64,000 nucleotides of DNA from Myxococcales bacterium (GTDB lineage Bacteria > Myxococcota_A > Bradymonadia > UBA7976 > UBA1532), in the NCBI GenBank assembly GCA_020633435.1, contig JACKDP010000005.1, positions 620,001 through 684,000 on the forward strand. Direction: 5' to 3'. This document shows positions 34,777 through 44,101 of this stretch, one piece after another. The notes beneath the pieces are model-generated. The model saw only the letters and a list, made by a program, of their open reading frames with translations, was not told the origin of the DNA and searched no databases. A program made the position numbers and the translations under genes. Every line of letters begins with the position of its first letter. Position 1 is the stretch's first letter.

Positions 34777-36345
34777 ATGCCCATGCCCCTCGCCGAGCTG
34801 CACTGGGATCACCGCTATCGCCGTGATCTGCCTGGGGATCCCGAGCCCGCCGTCTTCTCGCGGCAGGTCCTGGGGGCCGGCTGGTCCGCCGTGGCGCCGA
34901 CGCCCGTCGCCGCCCCGCGCCTGCTGGCGTGGTCGCCCGAGGTGGCCTCGCTGCTGGGCATCGCGCCCGACCACGATCCCGACGCCCTCGCCGCCGTGCT
35001 GGCGGGCAACACGGTGCTGCCCGCCATGGCGCCCTTCGCCACGGCCTACGCCGGCCACCAGTTCGGCCACTTCGCGGGCCAGCTCGGCGACGGCCGCGCC
35101 ATCAGCCTGGGCGAGGTGCTCACCCCCGCCGGCGAGCGCTACGAGCTGCAGCTCAAGGGGGCGGGGCGCACGCCCTACTCCCGCGGCGCCGACGGCCGGG
35201 CGGTGCTGCGGTCGAGCCTGCGCGAGTTCCTGTGCAGCGAGGCCATGCACCACCTGGGCGTGCCGACGACGCGGGCGCTGAGCCTGGTCGGCACCGGCGA
35301 CGCCGTCGTGCGCGACCTGCTCTACAGCGGCGATCCCCGCCCCGAGCCCGGGGCCGTCGTCTGCCGCGTGGCCCCGTCGTTCCTGCGGTTCGGCCACTTC
35401 GAGCTCTTCGCCTGGCGGCAGGACGCCGCGAACCTGACGCGGCTGGCCGACCACGCCCTCGCGCGGCACTTCCCCGAGCTGGGTCCCCCCGGCCCGGCCG
35501 CGTACGGCGCCATGCTCCTGGCCATCGCCAAGCGGACGGCGCGGCTCATGGCCGACTGGATGCGCGTCGGCTTCGTGCATGGCGTCATGAACACGGACAA
35601 CCTGTCGGTGCTGGGCCTGACCATCGACTACGGGCCCTACGGCTGGCTCGAGGCCTACGATCCGGGCTGGACGCCCAACACCACCGACGCCCAGCACCGC
35701 CGCTACCGCTACGGCCAGCAGCCGGCCGTCGCCCACTGGAACCTGGCCCGGCTGGCCGAGGCGCTGTACCCGATCATCCAGGACGAGGCGCCGCTGCACG
35801 CCGCCCTGGACGCCTACGCCGCGACGTTCGCCGACGTGTGGACGTCGGCCGCGGCGGCCCGGCTGGGGGTGCTGGCCGACGACGGCCTCAGCGAAGGGCT
35901 GGACGCCCGCCTGCGCGCCACCGAGACGGACATGGTCATCGCCTTCCGGCTGCTCTCCGACCTGGGCAGCGAGGATCGCAGCGACGCGGCCTGGCTCGCG
36001 GCGCTGGCGCCCGCGTTCTACGCCACGCCGTCGGCCGACGAGCGGGCCGCCTGGGTGGCCTGGCTGCGATCCTGGGCCGCGCGGCTGCGGCAGGAGGGCC
36101 GGCCCGACCCCGAGCGCCAGGCGGCCATGCGCCGCGTGAACCCGCGCTACGTGCTGCGCAACTGGATGGCCCAGCAGGCCATCGACGCCGCGGAGGCCGG
36201 GGATCTCACCGAGCTGCACCGCCTGCACGACGTGCTGCGCCGGCCCTACGACGACCAGCCGGCGCACGACGCGCGCTACTTCCAGCGCCGCCCGGACTGG
36301 GCGCGCCACAAGCCCGGCTGCTCCATGCTGTCGTGCAGCTCCTGA
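34777..36345 (+). CDS. selO: Protein adenylyltransferase SelO
   Basis: This 522-residue protein has the SelO/YdiU pseudokinase fold, which transfers AMP from ATP to Ser, Thr or Tyr of proteins. Visible signatures are GDGRAISLGEV, LQLKGAGRTPYSRGADGRA, and the metal-binding HGVMNTDNLSVLG...DYGPYGW region. The C-terminus is CSMLSCSS, with Cys in the position that is selenocysteine in some homologues. Length is close to the E. coli protein with a modest extension. The ATG was chosen for GGAG at the right distance; a second ATG lies two codons on. SelO is linked to redox stress in other bacteria. Confidence 0.95.
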   Translation: MPMPLAELHWDHRYRRDLPGDPEPAVFSRQVLGAGWSAVAPTPVAAPRLLAWSPEVASLLGIAPDHDPDALAAVLAGNTVLPAMAPFATAYAGHQFGHFAGQLGDGRAISLGEVLTPAGERYELQLKGAGRTPYSRGADGRAVLRSSLREFLCSEAMHHLGVPTTRALSLVGTGDAVVRDLLYSGDPRPEPGAVVCRVAPSFLRFGHFELFAWRQDAANLTRLADHALARHFPELGPPGPAAYGAMLLAIAKRTARLMADWMRVGFVHGVMNTDNLSVLGLTIDYGPYGWLEAYDPGWTPNTTDAQHRRYRYGQQPAVAHWNLARLAEALYPIIQDEAPLHAALDAYAATFADVWTSAAAARLGVLADDGLSEGLDARLRATETDMVIAFRLLSDLGSEDRSDAAWLAALAPAFYATPSADERAAWVAWLRSWAARLRQEGRPDPERQAAMRRVNPRYVLRNWMAQQAIDAAEAGDLTELHRLHDVLRRPYDDQPAHDARYFQRRPDWARHKPGCSMLSCSS

Positions 36346-36385
36346 CGGGGTGGCCGCCGGGCTCCGGCTGGGGCATGGTGGCCGG

Positions 36386-36847
36386 GTGAAGACCATCTAC
36401 ATCGACGCGGACGGCTGCGCGGTGAAGGACGAGGTGTACCGGGTGGCCCAGCGCTACCGCTGGCCCGTCGTCGTCGTCGCGAACCAGCCGCTCCACACGC
36501 CCGCCTCGCCCCTCATCACCGCCGTCATCGTGCGCCAGGGGCCCGACGTCGCCGACGACTACATCGCCGAGCGCGCCGGCCCCGGCGACATCGTGATCAC
36601 CGCGGACATCCCCCTCGCGGCCCGCGTGCTCGAGGCCGAGGGGCGGGCGCTGGGGCCGAAAGGTGTTGAATTCTCAGAGGATTCCATCGGCGACGCCCTG
36701 GCCTCCCGGGCCATCGCGCAGCAGCTGCGCGACATGGGCGTGATGACGGGCGGGCCGCGACCCATGCAGGCCGCCGACCGGTCGCGCTTCCTGGGGAAGC
36801 TCGACCAGCTCGTCAACGCGGTGCAGCGCGAGTTCCCGAAGGGCTGA
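36386..36847 (+). CDS. UPF0178 (YaiI/YqxD) family protein
   Basis: This 153-residue protein matches the YaiI/YqxD family: KTIYIDADGCAVKDEVYRVA at the start, VVVVANQPLH, and DIVITADIPLAARVLEAEG, ending with PMQAADRSRF and FLGKLDQLVNAVQRE. The Asp-Ala-Asp near the N-terminus recalls PIN-like metal sites. The GTG start gives the family N-terminus exactly. The biological role is not established. It lies 40 bases after selO and converges on the helicase gene with 6 bases between stops. Confidence 0.9.
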   Translation: MKTIYIDADGCAVKDEVYRVAQRYRWPVVVVANQPLHTPASPLITAVIVRQGPDVADDYIAERAGPGDIVITADIPLAARVLEAEGRALGPKGVEFSEDSIGDALASRAIAQQLRDMGVMTGGPRPMQAADRSRFLGKLDQLVNAVQREFPKG

Positions 36848-36853
36848 CGCCCC

Positions 36854-38581
36854 TCAGCGCCGGCGGGGGTGTGGGGCCTTGCGGTTCAGGTGGCGCCGCG
36901 TGGACGCCATGGGCGGGCCGTCGGTGGAGATGTGGCACTCCCGGCCGCGGATGGTGGCCTGCAGCATCCGGTCGATGACCTCCTGGGCGCGCTCCGCCGG
37001 GACCCCGACGAAGCTGTGGCGCTCGTAGATCTCGATGGGCCCGATGTCGCGGCCGTCGAGGCCCGTCTCGTTGGCGATGGCGCCCACGATGTCGCCGGGG
37101 CGCAGGCCCACGCGGGTGCCGAGCGAGATGGTCAGGCGGGCCCGGGGGCCGTCGCCGAAGCCGACGCGGCCGGGGCTGCGGGGATCGCGGCGGTCGTCGC
37201 GGCGGTCATCACGGCGGACGGGCTCGCGCCGGGGCCGGGGCGGCAGCACCTCGGCCGGCTCGGGGCCGCGGATCACCAGGGGACGGCTCGCCGCGCTCAG
37301 CCGCGCGAAGGCCGCCGCCACGTCGACGGCGTCCCCGCCGCCCTCCGCGACCATCTGCTCGACGAGGGTCCGGTACGGCGCCAGATCGTCGCCTTCGGCC
37401 GCCGCCTGCGCCGCCGCCGCCAGCGCCCGGCCGCGGCCCCGCACCAGATCGGCGTTCCTCGGGATGGCCATCGTCGTCATCGGCTGGCGCGTGAACCGCT
37501 CGATGAGCCCCTGGATGTGCCGCTCCGACGGGGTGAGCAGCAGGATGGAGACGCCGGCGCGGCCGGCCCGCCCCGTGCGCCCCGTGCGGTGCACGTAGGT
37601 GTCGGCGTTGTCGGGCGGATCGAAGTTGACCACATGGGAGATGCAGTCCACGTCGAGGCCGCGCGCCGCCACGTCGGTGGCCACCACCAGATCCACGCGG
37701 CCGGCCCGCAGGCGGGCGACGACGTCCTCGCGCTCGGGCTGCCCCAGATCGCCGTGCATGGCGGCCGTCGCGAAGCCGCGGGCCTCCAGCTCGGCCGCCA
37801 GCTCGCGGCAGCCGACGCGGGTGCGGGCGAAGACCAGGGTGGCCTTCATCTCCTCCACCTCGAGCACGCGGGCGAGGGCGTCCACCTTGTCGCTGGCGTG
37901 CACGAGGAGGACGCGCTGCTCCACCTCGGCCACCGTCCGCGTCTCGCTCTCGGCGTGCGCGAAGACCGGCTCCGTCAGGTACTCGTCCGAGATGCGGCGG
38001 ATGACCGGGGGCATGGTGGCCGAGAAGAAGGCCGTCTGCCGCTCCGGGGGCGTCTGGGACAGGATCCACTCGACGTCGTCGATGAAGCCCATCCGCAGCA
38101 TCTCATCGGCCTCGTCGAGGACGGCGAAGCGGACGTCCGCGAGGGAGAGGGCCCCGCGGCGCATGCAGTCGGCGATGCGGCCCGGGGTGCCCACCACGAC
38201 GTGCACGCCGCGGGACAGGGCGCGCAGCTGCGGCGACAGGGAGGCGCCGCCGTAGACCGTCAGCACGCGGAGGCCCTGGCGGGCCTGGCCGAAGCTCTCC
38301 AGCGCCTCGCTCACCTGGATGGCGAGCTCGCGGGTGGGCGTCATGACGAGCGCCTGCACCACGCGGCGATCGAGATCGATGCTCTGCACGACCGGCAGGC
38401 CGAAGGCCGCCGTCTTGCCGGTGCCCGTCTGGGCCTGGCCGATGAGGTCGCGGCCGCGCAGCAGATCGGGGATGGCGGCGAGCTGGATGGGGGTGGGGGT
38501 GGCGAACCCGAGCACCTCGAGGGCGTCGAGGAGCGCGGGCGTCAGGCCGAGGTCGGCGAAGGTCGGGGCATCGTCAGACAA
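36854..38581 (-). CDS. DEAD-box RNA helicase with DbpA-type RNA-binding tail
   Basis: This 575-residue ATP-dependent RNA helicase shows all core motifs: AQTGTGKT, PTRELA, GTPGR, VLDEADEML, SAT, VATDVAARGLD, and HRTGRTGRAG. An Arg/Asp-rich linker (RRDDRRDDRRDPRSPGR) leads to a C-terminal DbpA-like RNA-binding domain (ISLGTRVGLRPGDIVGAIAN ... YERHSFVGVP). This layout fits DeaD/CsdA-type helicases for ribosome assembly and cold-stress RNA remodelling. I used a TTG start with GGAG five bases upstream; no ATG or GTG in this frame fits the conserved N-terminus (FADLGLTPALLDAL). Confidence 0.93.
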   Translation of the reverse strand: MSDDAPTFADLGLTPALLDALEVLGFATPTPIQLAAIPDLLRGRDLIGQAQTGTGKTAAFGLPVVQSIDLDRRVVQALVMTPTRELAIQVSEALESFGQARQGLRVLTVYGGASLSPQLRALSRGVHVVVGTPGRIADCMRRGALSLADVRFAVLDEADEMLRMGFIDDVEWILSQTPPERQTAFFSATMPPVIRRISDEYLTEPVFAHAESETRTVAEVEQRVLLVHASDKVDALARVLEVEEMKATLVFARTRVGCRELAAELEARGFATAAMHGDLGQPEREDVVARLRAGRVDLVVATDVAARGLDVDCISHVVNFDPPDNADTYVHRTGRTGRAGRAGVSILLLTPSERHIQGLIERFTRQPMTTMAIPRNADLVRGRGRALAAAAQAAAEGDDLAPYRTLVEQMVAEGGGDAVDVAAAFARLSAASRPLVIRGPEPAEVLPPRPRREPVRRDDRRDDRRDPRSPGRVGFGDGPRARLTISLGTRVGLRPGDIVGAIANETGLDGRDIGPIEIYERHSFVGVPAERAQEVIDRMLQATIRGRECHISTDGPPMASTRRHLNRKAPHPRRR

Positions 38582-38701
38582 AAGATCTCCGGCGGGTGAG
38601 CAGGGGGGCGGCTCATAGCACACCCGGGCGGTGGGGGTGAAGCCCGACCTGCGGCCCGGGCCCGCCAAAGGCCCGCGGAGCGTGCAGAATTCCGTTGGAG
38701 G

Positions 38702-39217
38702 TCAGGGGGCTTCGCACCGCAGCAGCAGCGTGCAGCCGTACGAGTCGGGCTCCTGGCGGAACTGCCCGCCGGTGACCGGGAACCACTCGCCGCCGATGTA
38801 CCAGTGCGAGCTGACGCCGATGCAGGCGGGATCGGCCGCGCAGGCGGCGAGGGCGGCGGCGTGCCCGGCGGTGGTGGGGCCGGCCTTGCCCTCGCGGATC
38901 TCGCCGGGGTACGGCCCGAGGACGGCGCAGGGCCCGGCCTTCACGCCGGCCTCGACCTTCTGGGCGTGGCAGCTCGAGTCGGCCGGCTCGCCCAGGCGGT
39001 CGAGCTGGGCGCCCGTCAGGCGGCCGCCGGGCGCCGAGACGACGGTGGCCGGGGGCGCGGGCGGGGCGGACGTCGGCGCCGCGGCGGAGGCGGGCGCGGC
39101 GGCGGGAGGCGGGCGCGCCGAGGCCGGCGCCGAGGCCGGCGCGGCTGCGGGGGCGGGGGCCGGCTCGGCGGCGACGAAGCCAGGGGCGAAGAGACAGGCG
39201 ATGACGAGCGCGCGCAT
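38702..39217 (-). CDS. Secreted Cys-containing protein with Ala/Pro linker
   Basis: This 171-residue precursor has a signal peptide (MRALVIACLFAPGFVAA). About 45 residues of Ala/Pro/Ser-rich linker follow, then a compact C-terminal domain with six Cys (SSCHAQKVEAG, AALAACAADPACIGVSSHWY, SYGCTLLLRC), reminiscent of PAN/apple-like domains. It has GAGG five bases before the ATG. No function is proposed. An ATG nine codons upstream lacks a ribosome site and was not used. Confidence 0.65.
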   Translation of the reverse strand: MRALVIACLFAPGFVAAEPAPAPAAAPASAPASARPPPAAAPASAAAPTSAPPAPPATVVSAPGGRLTGAQLDRLGEPADSSCHAQKVEAGVKAGPCAVLGPYPGEIREGKAGPTTAGHAAALAACAADPACIGVSSHWYIGGEWFPVTGGQFRQEPDSYGCTLLLRCEAP

Positions 39218-39294
39218 GGCACCTCGGAGGGCTTGGGGGCGCACGGCCGCGCCGGGTTCAGTGTGACGCCATCTGTTCCGCGGCGGAAGCGGCG

Positions 39295-40224
39295 TCAGCG
39301 CGGCGCCATGCCGGCGAGGGCGGCCATGGCGACGTCGTGGGCAGCGGCCTGCTCCTCGAACGCCGAGAGCTTGTCACCGGGATCGATGAACAGGGGCTTG
39401 AGCACCGGATCCGACGGCGTGGGCAGGGAGGTGAGCGCGCCCCGGAGGACCTCGAAGGACGCCTGGGCGTCGCGCAGCGGCAGCATCCGGTCGTAGGCGT
39501 CGACCTTCAGGGTCGCCAGGGCGTCGCGCAGCAGGCGGGCGTCCTGCCCCTCCGCCTCGGCCTCCCGGATGGCCAGGGCCACGGCGTCGGCCGTGCAGAC
39601 CATCTGCCGGCCGAAGACCCGCACGAACTCCGCCGGTGTCGCCCCGGCCTGGGCGAGCTCGGGCCAGGCCGGCACCCCCCGCGTCACCGCCCACCGCGCC
39701 ACGTCGTCGGCCAGCTCCAGCCCGAGCAGCGCCACCAGGAGCCCGCCCCGGCCGCGCATGGCCGTCGCCGCCGAGAGCGCGGCGTGGGCGCGCTCGACCT
39801 GGGTGGCGTCCGCCGTCGCCAGCGCCAGGCGCAGCAGCTTGCGGGCGTGGAAGACGGGGGCCGGCACGGTGCAGTCGCCCCCGAAGCGGGGGTGGCGGCC
39901 CCACTCGAGCAGGCGGTCGATGTGGTGCCGCGTCTCCCAGGGCACGTCGTCGATGGGCACCACCGGCACCGGCGCGGCGGGCGCCCAGTAGACGGCGTCA
40001 GAGAGCTCCCGCGGCAGGCCCGAGCGGCCCAGGATGGTGGCCAGCGGCTCCAGGCCGATGGGGCCGTCCACCTCGCTCTGGGCGATGACGTCGGCCCAGC
40101 GGCGCTCGATCTCGGCGTCGGGCAGGTCGGGCCGCCGAGGCCGGGCGAAGAGGAAGAACGCCACGGTGGCGGCCGCCCCGAGCAGGGCGAGGCCACCGAG
40201 GGCGAGCGAGGCGCGGCGGGCCAT
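39295..40224 (-). CDS. Membrane-anchored hypothetical protein
   Basis: This 309-residue protein has one N-terminal membrane helix (SLALGGLALLGAAATVAFFLFA) and a mostly helical soluble part. The helix is followed by Arg, suggesting a single-pass inner-membrane protein facing the periplasm. It carries VPWETRHHIDRLLEWG and two Cys (GGDCTVPAP, RQMVCTADA), but no family is recognised. AGGAGG lies before the ATG. It follows the 2OG-oxygenase-like gene by 35 bases on the same strand. Confidence 0.6.
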   Translation of the reverse strand: MARRASLALGGLALLGAAATVAFFLFARPRRPDLPDAEIERRWADVIAQSEVDGPIGLEPLATILGRSGLPRELSDAVYWAPAAPVPVVPIDDVPWETRHHIDRLLEWGRHPRFGGDCTVPAPVFHARKLLRLALATADATQVERAHAALSAATAMRGRGGLLVALLGLELADDVARWAVTRGVPAWPELAQAGATPAEFVRVFGRQMVCTADAVALAIREAEAEGQDARLLRDALATLKVDAYDRMLPLRDAQASFEVLRGALTSLPTPSDPVLKPLFIDPGDKLSAFEEQAAAHDVAMAALAGMAPR

Positions 40225-40259
40225 GGCGGCCTCCTGGAAAGTCGAAGGGGAACAGTATG

Positions 40260-41240
40260 TTAGAGGGCGACCGCCGTGGGGAAGGGGACGTAGGTCTCGA
40301 TCATCCGCAGGGCGAGCTGGCGGTCGTCGGGGGGCGTGGCGCCGATGACGCCGCGGGCCCGCAGATCGGCGGTGAGCAGGGCCTCGGCGTCGGCGCGGGC
40401 CAGCGGCGGGGCGGCCTCGGCGGGGGCGCACTTCGCCTTCCACTGCATGCTGAAGCGCAGGGCGCCGAGGGGCCAGCGGCCCAGCGTCTTGTCGCCCGCG
40501 CGCAGGGTGAAGCCGCCGTCGGCGTCGGGCTCGAGCCCCATGCCGGGGCCGGTGGGCGGGGCCGGGGCGTCGGGGCCGCCGACGCGGGCGATGCCGTGGA
40601 AGAGGCGCTCGCCGTCCAGCACGATGGCCGAGTCGTGGCGCACGGGGTGGCGGGCGGCCGGGGCGTCGGGCCCGTCGGGGTAGTACACGAAGTCGCCCCC
40701 CACGCAGCCGCCCAGGAAGAACACGGCGCCCACGGTCGGCGTGTGCCAGCGCCGGAAGAGGCCCGAGTGGGCCATGCAGACCAGCAGCCACTCCGGGGTG
40801 TTGGCCTGGTCGAGGCCGACGAAGGCCGGCGTGTCGGTGTGGATGGGCAGCTCCTGCCCGGGCACCAGCAGGTTGGCGAAGATCATGTCGGGGGCGACGG
40901 CGTCGGTGCCCGCCACGGCCCTGGCGGCGGCCAGCACCCGGGGGTGGTGCAGCACGCGGGCCGCGGCGGGGCTGCAGGCCTCGCCCCCCAGCGCGAAGGT
41001 GCCGCGGAACGGGTTGATGCGCGCGGCCAGGGTGCCCAGGTCGTCGAGCCGGCCGGCCCGCGTCTGGGCGCCGACGTGGTTCATGAGGGCGTCGTGGCGG
41101 CGCACGAGGCCCTTGCCGAGCCCGCTGGCGGGCAGGCTCGACACATACGGGCGGAAGGCGCCGAAGCTGGCGGCCAGCGCCAGGATGTCGGCGGCGCCCT
41201 CGGGGCCCAGCACGTCTTCGAGGCGGATCACGTCGGCCAT
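40260..41240 (-). CDS. 2OG-Fe(II) oxygenase-like protein
   Basis: This 326-residue protein has the HxD...H pattern of 2-oxoglutarate/Fe(II) dioxygenases: LPIHTDTPAFVGLDQ provides His and Asp, and RLFHGIARVGG provides the second His. Between them are GAVFFLGGCVGGDFVYYPDG and HDSAIVLDG, a double-stranded beta-helix pattern. The N-terminal 80 residues are helical. No signal peptide is present. Substrate is unknown. GGGAGG precedes the ATG. Confidence 0.65.
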   Translation of the reverse strand: MADVIRLEDVLGPEGAADILALAASFGAFRPYVSSLPASGLGKGLVRRHDALMNHVGAQTRAGRLDDLGTLAARINPFRGTFALGGEACSPAAARVLHHPRVLAAARAVAGTDAVAPDMIFANLLVPGQELPIHTDTPAFVGLDQANTPEWLLVCMAHSGLFRRWHTPTVGAVFFLGGCVGGDFVYYPDGPDAPAARHPVRHDSAIVLDGERLFHGIARVGGPDAPAPPTGPGMGLEPDADGGFTLRAGDKTLGRWPLGALRFSMQWKAKCAPAEAAPPLARADAEALLTADLRARGVIGATPPDDRQLALRMIETYVPFPTAVAL

Positions 41241-41319
41241 GGGGCCTCCCGGACCGCACCGCCCGCCGCCCGGGGAGGCGGCGGTTTCGGCAGCGATCTC
41301 CATGGGTTGCGTGGGTGGG

Positions 41320-42876
41320 TCAGCGGCCCAGGCGCACGATGACCGCGTGGCGGCTGGCGGCCGGCCCCGCGGCGCCCACCGCGACGATCTGGTCCGTCCG
41401 CGGATCGAGGGCGACGCCGAAGCCCACGGCGTCCTCGGCCGGCGCCCCGAAGTCGAGCAGGGTGGAGCCCTGGTCTCCGAAGGTGGCGTCCGGGGCCCCC
41501 GCGGCCGTGAGGCGCAGGACGAGGAAGCGGCTGACGCCCTCCTCCTCGGCGCTGCCCACCACGACGACGCCGCCATCGGGCTGGACGACGACGCCGCGGG
41601 CCACGTCGCGCCCACCGGCCACGTCGAGCACCAGGCGGCCCTGGTCCCCGAAGGCCGCCACCGGCGAGCCCTGGGCGTCCAGGTGCTCGACGAGCAGATC
41701 GCCCGCCGTCTCGCCCACCAGCACGAAGCCGTTGGCCGTCCGCGCCACCGCCAGGAAGCGGTCGCGGGTGCTCATGGCGTCCACGTCGCGGATGGCCTGG
41801 ATGGCCGCGCCATCGGCCTGCGCCACGGCGAAGAGGCCGGCGTCGTCCGCGCCGTCCTCCAGCAGGGCCGCGATGGCCACGACGCCGTCCCCGCCGGCGG
41901 CCGCCCCGCGGACGCGCACGTCGGCCGCCTGGCCGAGGCTCACGTACCCCGTCGCGCTGCCCATGACGGCGCCATCGGCCCCGTGCCGCACGACCAGCTC
42001 CGTCGTCGGTCGCCCTTGGGGCCGGGCGTCGCCGACGCCCACGAAGCCATCGCCCTGGGCCAGGAGCGCCCGATAGGCGCCGCTCGCCACGCCGGCGGCG
42101 GGCGCGCCTGCGAACTCCCCGTCGGGCAGGCCCTCGGCCGAGAGCCGCGCCAGCGCCGGGGCGGCGCGGCCGTTCGTCGTCGCGAAGCCCGCCAGCACCA
42201 CCCGCCCGTCGCCGCCCGGCAGGAGGGCGAAGGCCTGGTCGGGGCCGCCGGCGAAGTCGACGGTGGCGAGGCCATCCTCCGAGAAGGTGGCGTCCGGCTC
42301 GCCCGCCGCGGTGAGGCGCGCGGCCAGCATGTCCCAGCCTGCGGCGCCGCGGAGGCTGCCGGCCGCCCAGACGCGGCCCTGGGCGTCCACCCCCACGCTG
42401 CGCAGCTCGGCCACCCGGCCCGCGAGGCTGGCCGTGCCGCCCGCGCCGAAGGTCGGATCCAGGGCGCCGGCCGCGGCGCAGGTGTCCTCGTCGACCTGGC
42501 CGTCACAGTCGTCGTCGAAGCCGTTGCAGACCTCCGGCGACGGCGGACAGTCGGCGTCCACCGCCGCGTCGGCCGGGGCTGCGTCGGCGGGGGCCGCGTC
42601 GCCAAGGGCCGCGTCCGATCCGGCGTCCGCCCCCGCGTCGTGGTCGCCCGCGTCGCTGGCCGCCGCGTCGGTCGGGGCCGCATCACCGCCGGCGTCGCCC
42701 GGGGCCGCGTCCGCCCGGGCCGCGTCCGCCGCGGCGTCCGCCACGGCGTCCGCCATGCCCCGGTCCACCACCGCGTCCGTCGGCCCGCCGTCCACCCCGG
42801 CGTCGTCGCCGTCGACCGGCAGGCAGCCCGCGAGCGCCAGCGCCGCCACCACCCCGTGCACCCACTTCCGGCTCAT
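41320..42876 (-). CDS. Lipoprotein with MopE-like motif and delta-60 beta-propeller
   Basis: This 518-residue precursor has a lipoprotein signal (VHGVVAALALAGC). About 90 Ala/Asp-rich residues follow, repeating DAAPADAA-type units. A MopE-like Asp-rich motif is PEVCNGFDDDCDGQVDEDTC. After it come delta-60 repeats (LDPTFGAGGTAS, LTAAGEPDATFSEDGL, VVVGSAEEEGVSRF, LTAAGAPDATFGDQG) forming a predicted beta-propeller at the cell surface. Its start is only 15 bases from the divergent GNAT start. Function is unknown; such lipoproteins are abundant in Myxococcota. Confidence 0.8.
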   Translation of the reverse strand: MSRKWVHGVVAALALAGCLPVDGDDAGVDGGPTDAVVDRGMADAVADAAADAARADAAPGDAGGDAAPTDAAASDAGDHDAGADAGSDAALGDAAPADAAPADAAVDADCPPSPEVCNGFDDDCDGQVDEDTCAAAGALDPTFGAGGTASLAGRVAELRSVGVDAQGRVWAAGSLRGAAGWDMLAARLTAAGEPDATFSEDGLATVDFAGGPDQAFALLPGGDGRVVLAGFATTNGRAAPALARLSAEGLPDGEFAGAPAAGVASGAYRALLAQGDGFVGVGDARPQGRPTTELVVRHGADGAVMGSATGYVSLGQAADVRVRGAAAGGDGVVAIAALLEDGADDAGLFAVAQADGAAIQAIRDVDAMSTRDRFLAVARTANGFVLVGETAGDLLVEHLDAQGSPVAAFGDQGRLVLDVAGGRDVARGVVVQPDGGVVVVGSAEEEGVSRFLVLRLTAAGAPDATFGDQGSTLLDFGAPAEDAVGFGVALDPRTDQIVAVGAAGPAASRHAVIVRLGR

Positions 42877-42891
42877 GCTACGAGTGCCTCC
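42877..42891. promoter_or_regulatory. 15-bp gap between divergent start codons
   Basis: The leftward lipoprotein gene and the rightward GNAT gene start 15 bases apart. There is no room for two conventional promoters, so each promoter and ribosome site must lie partly inside the other's coding sequence, or one gene is transcribed as part of a longer unit. Confidence 0.5.
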
Positions 42892-43338
42892 ATGTACACG
42901 CTGCGCCTGGCCACGCCCGCCGACGCGGGCTTCCTGCTGTCGCTCTACGTCGCCCACCGCGAGGCCGAGGTCGCCGGCTGGGGCCTGCCGCCGGCCGCCA
43001 TCCCGCTCTTCCTGGCCCAGCAGCACGCCGCCCGCACGGCCAGCTTCCAGGCGGGCTACCCCACCGCCGTCGACCAGGTGATCGCGCGCGACGGCGCCGA
43101 CGTCGGCCGCCTGCTGCTGCACGAGGCCCCCGATCACCTGCGCGTCGTCGACGTGGCGCTGCTGCCGGCGGCCCAGGGCCAGGGCCTCGGCACCCGCGTG
43201 CTGCGCGATCTGCAGGCCCGCGGGCGCCCCCTCTACCTGAGCGTCGCCGTCGACAACCCGGCCGCTCGGCTGTACGCCCGCCTCGGCTTCCGCGGCAGCG
43301 ACGACGGCGTCTACGCGTCCCTCGCCTGGACGCCCTGA
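42892..43338 (+). CDS. GNAT acetyltransferase
   Basis: This 148-residue protein is a GCN5-related N-acetyltransferase. The acetyl-CoA-binding loop is VALLPAAQGQGLGTRVLRDL (Q/R-x-x-G-x-G/A pattern), and the C-terminal PLYLSVAVDNPAARLYARLGF is the conserved strand-helix of the family. The acceptor is unknown. No strong ribosome site is visible before the ATG, as expected from the very short gap to the divergent gene. Confidence 0.9.
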   Translation: MYTLRLATPADAGFLLSLYVAHREAEVAGWGLPPAAIPLFLAQQHAARTASFQAGYPTAVDQVIARDGADVGRLLLHEAPDHLRVVDVALLPAAQGQGLGTRVLRDLQARGRPLYLSVAVDNPAARLYARLGFRGSDDGVYASLAWTP

Positions 43339-43346
43339 CGCGCCCG

Positions 43347-44093
43347 TCACGCCACGCCCACGACGAGGCGGTCGGTCACGGCCACGGCCTGGGGCAGCCC
43401 GTCTGGGCGCCACTCGTCCACCAGCCGGCCCTGGCGATCGAACGTCCACACCGCGGCCGGGATGGCCGAGGCGGCCACCACGCGGTCGCCCTCGACGGCC
43501 ACGTCGCGGGGACGCCAGTCCTCCAGGTGCTTGATCTCTTTCGTGATTTCACCGGACGCGGCCAGCCGGACGAGGCGCGCGTTGCCGCCGTCGGCCACCC
43601 AGGCGCCCCGGCCCGCCGCGGCCATGCCCGCCGGCGCGTTCAGCCCGCTGGCGACCACCCGGCGCGCCCCGGCCCGGGTCACGGCGACGACCTCGTGGGC
43701 CAGCCGATCCGCCACCCACAGGTCGCCGTCGACCACCGCCACGCCCCACGGCTGGGCGAAGCCCACCAGGCGGGCCTGGTCGGCGCCGTCCCGCGCGGCC
43801 AGCAGGTGCAGCACCCCCTGGGCGTCGCTGACCGCCACCGCGTCCCCCCAGGCCACGGCCGCCCGGGGCAGCCCCAGGCCCGCCCGCGTCCAGCGAACGC
43901 CGCCCGCCGCGTCATAGGCCGTCACCCGGCCCGCCGCCGCGTCCAGGGCCAGCCACCCCGCCCCGAGGGGCGCGACCGCCTGACCGGCCACCACCGCGCG
44001 GCGCAGGCCCGCGGCGCCCGCGGCGCCCGCCAGCAGCGCGGAGGCCGCCATGGCCCCCGTCCCGACACGGCGCACGAAGTCTCGACGGTTCAT
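43347..44093 (-). CDS. Tat-exported beta-propeller (NHL-like) protein
   Basis: This 248-residue precursor starts with a twin-arginine signal (NRRDFVRRVGTGAMAASALLAG). The mature chain has short repeating motifs (VAVVDGDLWVADRLAHEVVAV and GAWVADGGNARLVRLAASG) typical of NHL-type six-bladed propellers; the length fits one small propeller. An alternative GTG four codons upstream was not used because the ATG has GAGG at good spacing. It follows the three tail-collar genes by 8 bases and is probably cotranscribed. Confidence 0.78.
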   Translation of the reverse strand: MNRRDFVRRVGTGAMAASALLAGAAGAAGLRRAVVAGQAVAPLGAGWLALDAAAGRVTAYDAAGGVRWTRAGLGLPRAAVAWGDAVAVSDAQGVLHLLAARDGADQARLVGFAQPWGVAVVDGDLWVADRLAHEVVAVTRAGARRVVASGLNAPAGMAAAGRGAWVADGGNARLVRLAASGEITKEIKHLEDWRPRDVAVEGDRVVAASAIPAAVWTFDRQGRLVDEWRPDGLPQAVAVTDRLVVGVA

Positions 44094-44101
44094 GGGCGCC
44101 C

